Of a stretch of DNA of 16,818 nt, positions 7,920 to 14,579 are shown in pieces. Position 1 is the stretch's first letter; each line of letters opens with the position of its first letter. The DNA is from Flavobacteriaceae bacterium UBA1682 (GTDB lineage Bacteria; Bacteroidota; Bacteroidia; Flavobacteriales; Flavobacteriaceae). Location of the stretch: positions 141,710 through 158,527 of the forward strand of contig DCKE01000019.1 in the NCBI GenBank assembly GCA_002320285.1, read 5' to 3'. The notes under the pieces are model-generated. The model was not told the origin of the DNA. It saw nothing but the letters and a program-made list of their open reading frames with translations, and did not search any database. Both the position numbers and the translations under genes were made by a program.

Positions 7920-8199
7920 TCACGATGTCCTATTAAGAATATCTAAAAAGCACAGCAATATTGACCGAACATAAAACGGAGGATTTTATCAAGGGATTGT
8001 CGTAAAAAGGTCTTTACAAATATCGCTCAAAGCCATTCAGGTGACTCAAAGGTTAAAAGATGAATATGAATTGGCTACGAGAGTGCCATGCCATCTACAC
8101 TTGTTTAAAGGGTAAAATTGAATAGCTTGTTTTGCGGTTATTTGTTTTGTGAACATAACTCTTTTAAAAACCTTAAACCATCGGGCATACTACAAAATA
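7920..8199. other. Gene-free stretch after the DoxX-like gene
   Basis: These 280 bp between two converging genes hold no recognisable gene. One frame is open without a start codon from about 7976 to 8117 (it includes RSLQISLKAIQVTQRL), possibly a fragment of a lost gene, but no family is recognised. No clear terminator hairpin is seen. Confidence 0.4.
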
Positions 8200-8793
8200 T
8201 CAATTGGGCAGTACTGCCTTAGAGATTGTAAAATCCAATTTTTTATATTTGGGAATTATCCATTTGTCCAAGGTCTCTTTATCATCGGTAAAGGAAACCA
8301 ATCCGGTATCGAAATGCCAAGTACCCAAATAATTTAAAGAATTTTCGGTTATCGTAAAACCATATACTTCTAAATCTATTTGTTTTAATTGACCCGAATT
8401 CATTTTTTCATTTATATGATCTGAAGCGTCGATACCTTTAAAAATGGGTTCCGCGGTTATATATCCACCATACCACTTACTTTGCGTCCAAAGATAGTTA
8501 AGTATGACATAATTACCCGGTTTTATAAAATAGGTAAACGGTTGCTCTTTTCTACTTTTAAAAGTTTGTTTTACCACAAATTTCATCACCTGATCCGTAT
8601 CCGTATTAAGCAGTCGTACTTCCTGACTAAAGCCAAAACCATTCACTCCTAATCTTTGGATAAAATTGCCGTAAATAATAGCATGTCCTTTCTTGACTAC
8701 TACATCGCTAAAAACTTCTTCTAAGCGTTCCATTCTCTGCGCTGTTACTACTAAAGTTGTCAATAACAATAATGCGGTTAGGAATTGTTTCAT
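8200..8793 (-). CDS. Hypothetical secreted protein
   Basis: A 197-aa protein of unknown function. Residues 1-18 form a Sec signal peptide (two N-terminal polar residues plus a Leu/Thr/Val-rich core) with likely cleavage after VTA before QR, so the mature part is periplasmic or exported. The mature protein has alternating beta-type sequence. It includes GHAIIYGNF and FIKPGNYVILNYLW, a PGxY turn often seen in small beta-sandwich domains of Bacteroidota envelope proteins, though I cannot assign a family. The only cysteine-free, no-lipobox N-terminus argues against a lipoprotein. It is monocistronic and divergent from the XRE gene. Confidence 0.75.
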   Translation of the reverse strand: MKQFLTALLLLTTLVVTAQRMERLEEVFSDVVVKKGHAIIYGNFIQRLGVNGFGFSQEVRLLNTDTDQVMKFVVKQTFKSRKEQPFTYFIKPGNYVILNYLWTQSKWYGGYITAEPIFKGIDASDHINEKMNSGQLKQIDLEVYGFTITENSLNYLGTWHFDTGLVSFTDDKETLDKWIIPKYKKLDFTISKAVLPN

Positions 8794-8847
8794 TTTACTG
8801 TTGTTAAATATTTGGTTTTAAAATCAATAACAAACTGAGGTGCAAAT

Positions 8848-8874
8848 GCACTATCGTCTTATTAGCTATAGTGC
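8848..8874. repeat. 7-bp inverted repeat in divergent intergenic region
   Basis: GCACTAT (8848-8854) and ATAGTGC (8868-8874) form perfect 7-bp arms around a 13-nt spacer, inside the 248-bp gap between the secreted-protein and XRE genes. A smaller palindrome, GTGCAAATGCAC, overlaps its left side (8840-8851). It could be a regulator site or a hairpin. The rest of the gap is AT-rich with nothing else recognised except the promoter below. Confidence 0.45.
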
Positions 8875-9013
8875 TTTATCAAGAAATCGCAAAAATCAAT
8901 AGCGCTCGTGATCGTTAAAAAAAGCATCTGCAAAACTAACCCATTCCATTTGTTAAAACAGCAATGCCATCCTTTATTTTATCAAATTAAAGCTGTATTT
9001 TTATTAAATATAC

Positions 9014-9021
9014 TATATTTG
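9014..9021 (+). promoter_or_regulatory. -7 element, XRE gene promoter
   Basis: TATATTTG matches TAnnTTTG exactly, 20 bp before the XRE start codon. No distinct -33 TTTG at the usual spacing was seen. Confidence 0.6.
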
Positions 9022-9041
9022 GTATCACAATATGCATCACT

Positions 9042-9458
9042 ATGTCAGAGAAAAAAATACATCAGGGACGAAATATAAAAAGATTCCGTGAAATGCTCGG
9101 TATCAAACAAGAAGTACTCGCTTTTGATCTTGGTGAAGATTGGAATCAGAAAAAAATATCACTGCTCGAACAAAAAGAAAGCATTGAAAGCCATATTCTA
9201 AAACAAGTTTCCGCTATCTTAAAAATACCGGTTGAAGCTTTTGAAAATTTTGACGAGGAATTGGCCGTAAACGTTATTTCAAATACATTCGGAGACAATT
9301 GTATTGGATATCAAAGAAACGAAAATCCTAATTTTCATCCTATCGATAAATTAGTAAGCTTACACGAAGAAAAAATTGCCTTATACGAACGTATGCTTGC
9401 AGAAAAGGATCTGATGATGGATCGATTAGCGAAGTTGATTGAAGGGAAAGGGGTTTAG
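9042..9458 (+). CDS. XRE-family HTH regulator with coiled-coil tail
   Basis: A 138-aa DNA-binding protein. Residues 8-66 are a Cro/C1-type helix-turn-helix of a class common in Bacteroidota: GRNIKRFREMLGIKQEVLAF, then DWNQKKISLLEQ. After a short linker, residues 104-136 (DKLVSLHEEK through LAKLIEG) have heptad-like Leu/charged spacing that suggests a dimerising coiled coil. There is no peptidase or ligand domain. Its target is unknown. The gene converges with the EEP-nuclease gene 23 bp away and sits in the same AT-rich stretch, so it may have arrived with that pair, but nothing proves a link. Confidence 0.85.
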   Translation: MSEKKIHQGRNIKRFREMLGIKQEVLAFDLGEDWNQKKISLLEQKESIESHILKQVSAILKIPVEAFENFDEELAVNVISNTFGDNCIGYQRNENPNFHPIDKLVSLHEEKIALYERMLAEKDLMMDRLAKLIEGKGV

Positions 9459-9481
9459 AAAAGTAAAACACCGTGACATTA

Positions 9482-10192
9482 TTAGTCTATGTCAAATTTA
9501 ACCAGTAAAGGATTATGATCACTATAGTTTTTCCAATCTTCGTAATTTCCGACTTCAACATGGAGTAGCTTTTCAATAAAATCCAAGGATGCAAAGCAAT
9601 AATCAATGTGATAAGGCCTATTTATATGACGATACATGAATAAAGTGGGATGTTCTTCCGGTCCTTGAGCTTGATTATAAAATTTATGGTAAACACTTAA
9701 AATACCTTTCGTTTTAAGTTTTTCAACAACATTTGAATGATTATCTTTCCTCCAAGATTTGTCCCAAATACTATTACTATTAAAATCACCCGCTAAGATT
9801 GTTTTAGTATCCCCTATAAAATGTTCATAATAATGAAGTGCTTTCCAAATTTGTGTTATATAATCTTTATCTTCTGGATTATTAGCCCAAATTGCAAATA
9901 ATGTAAAATTAAAAGCTCCTCCTGTAACTTCTATTGGCAGTATATTTTTAAATTCTTGATTATGAATATCGAGTAACTTAAATCGGTACTTACTGTAAGA
10001 AAATATGGCTAGTCCTTTATTCATATTAGTACCAAACCAAAAAATATCTGTAGGCAACAATGTGTCTTTTGCGAATTTCAATTTATCCGGATGTTCACAT
10101 TCTGGCACTATTAGAATATCCGGATTGTGAACCAAAATAAAATCTGCCTTCTTACGGAAAGCCATATTACAATTCCAAGTAATTATTTTCAT
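9482..10192 (-). CDS. Endonuclease/exonuclease/phosphatase-fold protein
   Basis: A 236-aa protein of the EEP superfamily (DNase I / exonuclease III fold), metal-dependent phosphodiesterases acting on nucleic acids or other phosphoesters. Signature residues are all visible: N7/N9 in WNCN, E31 in VPECEH, D136 and N138 in GDFNSN, D197 in HIDYCF, and the catalytic H226 in SDHNPL. There is no signal peptide, so a cytosolic DNA, RNA or nucleotide substrate is more likely than an exported one. Its ATG overlaps the TGA of the upstream DUF6088 gene (ATGA), which implies translational coupling. GC content is lower than in the SOS cassette: 16 of 60 bases are G or C at 9901-9960, against 30 of 60 at 4381-4440. 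Possible toxin or effector of a two-gene unit. Confidence 0.88.
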   Translation of the reverse strand: MKIITWNCNMAFRKKADFILVHNPDILIVPECEHPDKLKFAKDTLLPTDIFWFGTNMNKGLAIFSYSKYRFKLLDIHNQEFKNILPIEVTGGAFNFTLFAIWANNPEDKDYITQIWKALHYYEHFIGDTKTILAGDFNSNSIWDKSWRKDNHSNVVEKLKTKGILSVYHKFYNQAQGPEEHPTLFMYRHINRPYHIDYCFASLDFIEKLLHVEVGNYEDWKNYSDHNPLLVKFDID

Positions 10193-10785
10193 TTATATAG
10201 TTTATAAACTTCTTTTTGAATCCAAACAGCAGTGTATCTCAGTTGATTATCAAAAACGTTCTTATCAATTTTTGCGACGGTAGGTTTAATTCTTTCTAGA
10301 AAAACAGCATTAAGCTCCTTATGTCCCACTTCTTTAAAAGCTTGTACGACTAATTGCAACATATTGTCTTTAATCGCAAAGTTTTTGGGAGCTGCATTTT
10401 TAAACTTAATGGCACGGTTGCCAATCTTTATTTCTCGGGGTGATCCGTCTGTCAAATACACTACTTTAAGAGGTATCTGGGTTGTAAGTCCCAAAAGATA
10501 TAAAGCCATAACTCCTGTAGGGGTTATCCGAGCCTTGTCACGCTTAGCAATCTCGCGCGCGATCTCATCGAGATTAGGATGGATTATTCCTAAAATCGGG
10601 TCTTTTTTAGATTTTAAATAAATTCCTGGTGCAACTCTATCTAAAACACCTTCTTTCACTAAACGAGATAATATTTGTCGAATATTTTCAGACGTGCCTA
10701 AATTCACAAAGTCCTCAGCAAAAAAAAACGACCCTCTATTTGACTTTAAAATCCTCCCTTCTATTTGATTACTAACCATATCCAA
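10189..10785 (-). CDS. DUF6088 (AbiEi-like antitoxin) winged-helix protein
   Basis: A 198-aa protein resembling the DUF6088 / AbiEi-type antitoxin-regulator group. The N-terminal winged helix (about 5-58) ends LDRVAPGIYLKSK, a hallmark of the group. It is followed by ITPTGVMALYLLGL and VVYLTDGSPREIKIGN, typical of the central domain. AbiEi-type proteins bind inverted repeats in their own promoter and counteract an adjacent AbiEii nucleotidyltransferase toxin. Here the adjacent overlapping gene encodes an EEP nuclease-fold protein instead. An 11-bp-arm inverted repeat lies 19 bp upstream, over the promoter, as expected for autoregulation. Start could be M1 or M3. The toxin-antitoxin role is inferred; family assignment is from recognised sequence patterns. 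Confidence 0.8.
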   Translation of the reverse strand: MDMVSNQIEGRILKSNRGSFFFAEDFVNLGTSENIRQILSRLVKEGVLDRVAPGIYLKSKKDPILGIIHPNLDEIAREIAKRDKARITPTGVMALYLLGLTTQIPLKVVYLTDGSPREIKIGNRAIKFKNAAPKNFAIKDNMLQLVVQAFKEVGHKELNAVFLERIKPTVAKIDKNVFDNQLRYTAVWIQKEVYKLYK

Positions 10786-10803
10786 AACAAATTAGTCACT
10801 TAA

Positions 10804-10834
10804 TTGTCACAAATTTAATGAATATTTGTGACAA
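10804..10834. promoter_or_regulatory. Operator-like inverted repeat of the DUF6088-EEP unit
   Basis: TTGTCACAAAT (10804-10814) and ATTTGTGACAA (10824-10834) are perfect 11-bp inverted arms around a 9-nt spacer. A further GTCAC half-site lies at 10795-10799, 11 bp from the GTCAC inside the left arm. The left arm overlaps the -7 element. The layout fits autorepression by the winged-helix DUF6088 protein. Confidence 0.75.
10810..10817 (-). promoter_or_regulatory. -7 element, DUF6088-EEP promoter
   Basis: The minus strand reads TAAATTTG, an exact TAnnTTTG match 24 bp before the DUF6088 start. A TTTG at 10835-10832 on the same strand could be a -33 element, but its 14-nt spacing is shorter than usual. 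Confidence 0.55.
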
Positions 10835-10923
10835 AATATATCTGATATTACAGATAAATTTAAACATACATAGTTGTAAACGTCATTATTTTTATTTGAT
10901 ATATAGAAAACTTAGAATTTTTT

Positions 10924-11955
10924 TTACTTGTAAAACCTTCCCTTCAACCACAAACTAACGCGAACCAAGCCAATCAATACCGGTACTTCCACTAAAGGAC
11001 CAATCACACCGACAAAAGCTTGAGGTGAATGTATGCCAAATACAGCTATGGCGACGGCGATAGCCAATTCAAAATTGTTTCCGGTTGCTGTAAAGGATAT
11101 GGCTGCATTTTTGTCGTAAGGGATTTTCATCGATTTGTTGATAAAAAAACTAATGCAAAACATCACGACAAAGTAAATAATTAGCGGAATAGCCACTTTT
11201 AATACTTGCCACGGCAGTAGTAACAGCTGTTCCCCTTTTAAGCTAAACATCAATACAATGGTAAACAGTAACGCATAAAGCGTAAACGGCGAGATCAATG
11301 GAATAAATTTTTGTTGATACCACTTTGCGCCCTTAATCTTCGGCAAGTAATGTTGAGACAAAAAACCGGCTAAAAACGGAATGCCCAAATAAATCAATAC
11401 ACTTTGAAATACCGCACCCATTTCTATAGAAACATTGTAGGCTGCAAACCCAAAATAAGCAGGTAATACATTTATAAACAACCATACAAACGCACTGTAA
11501 AACAACAGCTGAAATACGCTGTTCAATGCTATCAGCAAGGCTGCATATTCTCTGTTACCCTGAGCTAAATCGTTCCAAACAATTACCATCGCTATACAAC
11601 GAGCGAGACCGATCAATATCAGTCCTACCATATAGTCCGGTTGATCGCGTAAAAAGAGAATCGCTAAAACAAACATCAACACCGGCCCTACCAACCAGTT
11701 CAATATCAAAGAGAGTCCGAGTACTTTTTTGTCTTTTAAAGCCCCCGGTAAGAGTTTATAGTTAACCTTGGCCAAAGGCGGATACATCATGATAATCAAA
11801 CCTATTGCCAACGGTATATTGGTGGCTCCGATCGACCATTTTTCCATAAATGTCGAAATTTGCGGAAATCCTTTGCCCAACAATACCCCAAATCCCATCG
11901 CTAAAAAAATCCAGAGGGTTAAATAGCGGTCCAAAAACCTCATTCGTACGGACAT
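10924..11955 (-). CDS. acr3: ACR3-family arsenite efflux transporter
   Basis: A 343-aa inner-membrane carrier that exports arsenite, As(III), by the membrane potential or proton gradient. About ten hydrophobic segments run through the chain. The family motif GLARCIAMVIVWNDLA contains C120, the conserved cysteine needed for arsenite transport in ACR3. The conserved Glu near the C-terminus is E323 in GPLVEVP. The start at 11955 (MSVRMRFLDRYL) follows the arsC stop by 4 nt; an internal M5 at 11943 is an alternative. It is the last gene of the ars operon and receives As(III) made by ArsC. Confidence 0.95.
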   Translation of the reverse strand: MSVRMRFLDRYLTLWIFLAMGFGVLLGKGFPQISTFMEKWSIGATNIPLAIGLIIMMYPPLAKVNYKLLPGALKDKKVLGLSLILNWLVGPVLMFVLAILFLRDQPDYMVGLILIGLARCIAMVIVWNDLAQGNREYAALLIALNSVFQLLFYSAFVWLFINVLPAYFGFAAYNVSIEMGAVFQSVLIYLGIPFLAGFLSQHYLPKIKGAKWYQQKFIPLISPFTLYALLFTIVLMFSLKGEQLLLLPWQVLKVAIPLIIYFVVMFCISFFINKSMKIPYDKNAAISFTATGNNFELAIAVAIAVFGIHSPQAFVGVIGPLVEVPVLIGLVRVSLWLKGRFYK

Positions 11956-11959
11956 AACT

Positions 11960-12574
11960 CTATTTTTTTATCTGTGAGAAAACATAAAACATTTCGCTGG
12001 CAATTTGCACACTACAATCGGCGTACACTGCCGCTTCATTTTCCGTTGAATCCGCTATTTTGGGATCTTCATACGTAATCGGAATACGGCTTTTCGCCCC
12101 TGCAACAATTGGACAACCATCATCAGCATGCGAACAAGTCAAAACCGCGATAAAAGCCGAAACCGGATTAAAAGCATGATCGTATTTCTTAGAAAATCCA
12201 ATTATAGGTAGCGCATTTTCCGCGTATTTTATCGCATAAACAGGATTCGTTCCATCGGTCAACGCATCTATACACAACCCCTGATCCGATAAGGTAGTCA
12301 ATATTGTTGGCGCTATGCTAGTTTGTTCGGTACCTCCAGAATAACAAGTGAGCTGAGCAATTCCAAAATAATGTGCGGCTAACTGTGCCCAAACCTGCGC
12401 CAAAATACTTCGACGCGAATTGTGCGTACAGATAAAATGCAGGTTGATACCCGCAACATCATACTGATTGAGTTGTACAACATCAATCAAGGGTTGCAAG
12501 GTTTTCTTGCGTTGAACTGAAACAACCGAATTGGCTTGCAATTCCTCTATAAAATCGATTAAAGTGAGATGCAT
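11960..12574 (-). CDS. arsC: Arsenate reductase, LMW-PTP/thioredoxin-coupled type
   Basis: A 204-aa arsenate reductase of the low-molecular-weight tyrosine-phosphatase fold, which converts As(V) to As(III). The phosphate-binding loop C49-THNSR-R55 is a C-x5-R motif. The relay cysteines are C147 and C154 in TCSHADDGCP, with the same 7-residue spacing as C82/C89 of S. aureus ArsC. The general-acid Asp is D170 in TYEDP, 16 residues after the last Cys as in that enzyme. The chain carries about 39 extra N-terminal residues compared with S. aureus ArsC (C10). Thioredoxin is the expected electron donor. It sits between DUF6428 (13 nt upstream) and acr3 (4 nt downstream). Confidence 0.93.
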   Translation of the reverse strand: MHLTLIDFIEELQANSVVSVQRKKTLQPLIDVVQLNQYDVAGINLHFICTHNSRRSILAQVWAQLAAHYFGIAQLTCYSGGTEQTSIAPTILTTLSDQGLCIDALTDGTNPVYAIKYAENALPIIGFSKKYDHAFNPVSAFIAVLTCSHADDGCPIVAGAKSRIPITYEDPKIADSTENEAAVYADCSVQIASEMFYVFSQIKK

Positions 12575-12587
12575 AAAATCCTATATA

Positions 12588-13064
12588 CTAACAACAACCC
12601 GAGTTTGGATCACAAGAATTGGCTGTACTACTCGACAAATCGGTTAATTTCATCGGTTGCTTAGGGGCGGGAATGCCACAGGCATCTGCAGCCAAACAAG
12701 CTGTAGTTTTGTTTTTTAGGATAAAATGCGTCCCATTAAACTCCAAATCATATTTGCCAATGGTCTCACTTTGGTATTCGACCTCAATCACCGCATCTTG
12801 CATACCGAGCTTTTCTTCGGATAGGTCGATGATATGCAACAGTTTCGTCGGTTTTAAGCGGTGCTCAAAATCGTCGGCATTCCACAATTGAAAGTTAACC
12901 GCCGTTTCACTCCTAACCACACCCCCACAATCAATAAAAGTTTTGGTGATTTGCCCCACTTCAGTAACATGAAAATGTTCGGGTACCCATTGTCCATTTT
13001 CCAATTGAAATGCCACGTTTTCCAACGCGGGTAGGATTTTTTTAATTTCTGATAAATACATCAT
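12588..13064 (-). CDS. DUF6428 ars-operon protein, Cys-rich C-terminus
   Basis: A 158-aa protein recognised as the DUF6428 family, common in arsenic operons of Bacteroidota; function unknown. The N-terminal part has WVPEHFHVTEVGQ with H30 and H32, then C46 in FIDCGG. The C-terminal 36 residues hold C123, C129, C151 and the terminal pair C157-C158 (SCDPNSGCC). Such clustered cysteines could bind As(III) or be oxidised; this is inference. The gene has its own ArsR-type operator 54 bp upstream, so it can be transcribed separately from arsR. The start may be M1 or M2. Confidence 0.8.
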   Translation of the reverse strand: MMYLSEIKKILPALENVAFQLENGQWVPEHFHVTEVGQITKTFIDCGGVVRSETAVNFQLWNADDFEHRLKPTKLLHIIDLSEEKLGMQDAVIEVEYQSETIGKYDLEFNGTHFILKNKTTACLAADACGIPAPKQPMKLTDLSSSTANSCDPNSGCC

Positions 13065-13117
13065 AATTTGTTTTATAGGTTTTGTTTTATAATTATTTTA
13101 CCGTTTTTTATTCAAAC

Positions 13118-13133
13118 ATCGTAATATTGCGAT
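13118..13133. promoter_or_regulatory. ArsR-type operator 2 (before DUF6428)
   Basis: ATCGTAATATTGCGAT is a palindrome with one mismatch between its halves. It is exactly the reverse complement of the operator upstream of arsR. A one-mismatch -7-like word (GATGTTTG on the minus strand, 13120-13113) overlaps it, so a second ArsR-controlled promoter probably drives DUF6428-arsC-acr3. Confidence 0.75.
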
Positions 13134-13160
13134 ATTAAAATCTAAAAAAAGGCTATTATG

Positions 13161-13490
13161 CTAACAGCAGCTGTTGTCGTTGATATCCTGACTAAAAAAT
13201 CGATTGAAATTCGATTGAAATTCCTTCCAAACGGCTGGGTCAATACAGTAACAAATCGATTTTCCCTCAATGCTGCCTTGAATGATGCCACTGCTTTTTA
13301 GTTCTTTGAGATGCTGCGAAATCGTTGCTTGTGCCAATCCCAACTCTTCGACCAAATCATTGCAAATACAAGTCTTTTGGTTGATGATGTATTGCAAAAT
13401 CGCAATTCGCGCCGGATGCCCTAGTACCTTGAATAACCCAGCCAGATGATTGTGGCCGTCTGTATACATTTCTGATTTCGTAATTCCCAT
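13161..13490 (-). CDS. arsR: ArsR/SmtB-family arsenic-responsive repressor
   Basis: A 109-aa winged-helix metalloregulator that leaves DNA when it binds As(III). The HTH lies around LVEELGLAQATISQHLKEL (46-64). Just before it the CIC pair C41/C43 (KTCICNDL) is the equivalent of the classical ArsR metal site. C80/C82 lie in the wing-like part, and the chain ends in C108-C109. The frame can be extended 7 codons to a TTG at 13511, but that codon lies inside the operator, so the ATG at 13490 is preferred. First gene of the ars operon. Confidence 0.92.
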   Translation of the reverse strand: MGITKSEMYTDGHNHLAGLFKVLGHPARIAILQYIINQKTCICNDLVEELGLAQATISQHLKELKSSGIIQGSIEGKSICYCIDPAVWKEFQSNFNRFFSQDINDNSCC

Positions 13491-13504
13491 AGCTGCATTT
13501 ATAT

Positions 13505-13520
13505 ATCGCAATATTACGAT
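13505..13520. promoter_or_regulatory. ArsR-type operator 1 (before arsR)
   Basis: ATCGCAATATTACGAT is a 16-bp palindrome with one mismatch, 14 bp before the arsR start. Its exact reverse complement occurs at 13118-13133. Two identical sites in one small operon strongly suggest they are bound by ArsR. Confidence 0.8.
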
Positions 13521-13611
13521 AATAAATTTATTTCTAAAAAAATTTTGAGATTTTTTTTATCAGACTTCCCTATTTGAATAAATCCAGTACACTTACTACC
13601 TATATTTTTAA

Positions 13612-13619
13612 TACTTTTG
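13612..13619 (+). promoter_or_regulatory. -7 element, AraC gene promoter
   Basis: TACTTTTG matches TAnnTTTG exactly, 50 bp before the AraC start codon; there is no convincing -33 element. Confidence 0.45.
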
Positions 13620-13669
13620 ATCTGCAACTATCCCCACTTCAATCCAGTCAACTTTAAACACCGCTATGG

Positions 13670-14515
13670 ATGAAATCAAAAAAGCAAGTCGTTCAAGTAC
13701 AGCAGTTGGACAAAAACATTCCGATAGAATTTTTTCGAATTGAGGACAATTTTGACTTGTTCGACTTTAGTCAGCATTATCAATTTGATTTTTATCAGAT
13801 TTTCTGGTTTATAGAAGTTAGCGATCAACAACAAGAAATTGACTTTATCGCCTATCCGCTCGAAGCACAACAAATATGGATTATCTATCCCGGACAAGTA
13901 CATTATTTTGACCCCACCGCGGTGTCGGGCTATTACCTTGCCATTGATAAAGATTATTTCCACCGCATTTTGTTTCAAGAGGCCAAACAGCAAGGTTTTA
14001 CTGAAAATGCCCCTTTAAAGTTTGAAGTCACCGCTAGTATGCGTCCTCTATTTGAGCATTTATCGCTATTGATAGAACAGGAGTTTCACGATCAACGACG
14101 CGCTAATGTTTTGGAGAAATACTTGGAATTATTAATCCTTCACTTGCAGGATTTACCCGTATTACAACAACGACATGTGACCATAGACGCGCGCATTCAC
14201 AAACTGCTGGAATTGGTGGAACTGCATTATATCAGCGAGCGAAAAAATGAATTTTATGCCGATAAAGTGGCGTTGTCCGTCAAGCGCATGAATGAAATTT
14301 TATTGCGTTCCGTCGGCAAAAGTCTTAAACAACAGTTACAAGACCGCTTGCTACTTGAAGCCAAACGCCTTGTGGGTTATAGTACCGACAATATCCAAGA
14401 CATTTCAAATATATTGGGTTTTTCAGATGTGACGTATTTTAACCGTTTTTTTAAGAAACTGACCTTAGTAACCCCTTTAGACTTTAGAGAACAGGTGAAG
14501 AAAGTGCAAGGATAG
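13670..14515 (+). CDS. AraC-family transcriptional regulator
   Basis: A 281-aa regulator. The N-terminal half (about 15-160) is a cupin-like sensing domain with the typical IWIIYPGQVHYF turn. The C-terminal AraC DNA-binding domain spans about 180-278, with two helix-turn-helices. The first includes FYADKVALSVKRMNEIL. The second includes IQDISNILGFSDVTYFNRFFKK, followed by TPLDFRE, the family end motif. The inducer is unknown. The MFS exporter gene starts 64 bp downstream on the same strand with its own promoter, so it is the likely target. A nearby ATG at 13666 is in another frame and soon stops. Confidence 0.9.
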   Translation: MKSKKQVVQVQQLDKNIPIEFFRIEDNFDLFDFSQHYQFDFYQIFWFIEVSDQQQEIDFIAYPLEAQQIWIIYPGQVHYFDPTAVSGYYLAIDKDYFHRILFQEAKQQGFTENAPLKFEVTASMRPLFEHLSLLIEQEFHDQRRANVLEKYLELLILHLQDLPVLQQRHVTIDARIHKLLELVELHYISERKNEFYADKVALSVKRMNEILLRSVGKSLKQQLQDRLLLEAKRLVGYSTDNIQDISNILGFSDVTYFNRFFKKLTLVTPLDFREQVKKVQG

Positions 14516-14552
14516 ATCCTTTTTATATAAGTTTAAGCCGTTGATTTGAAAC

Positions 14553-14560
14553 TACCTTTG
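14553..14560 (+). promoter_or_regulatory. -7 element, MFS exporter promoter
   Basis: TACCTTTG matches TAnnTTTG exactly, 19 bp before the start of the exporter gene, indicating a separate promoter from that of the AraC gene. Confidence 0.6.
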
Positions 14561-14579
14561 TATCCTCAAAAAAAAGAAC

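Noticed and set aside
7976..8117. Open frame without a start codon containing RSLQISLKAIQVTQRL
   Set aside because: Too short, no start codon, no recognised family; at most a gene remnant.
8149..8337. 62-aa frame on the plus strand
   Set aside because: It overlaps the 3' end of the secreted-protein gene on the opposite strand and has no recognisable features.
13491..13511. TTG start for arsR at 13511
   Set aside because: The codon lies within the ArsR operator palindrome; the ATG at 13490 gives a normal ArsR N-terminus.
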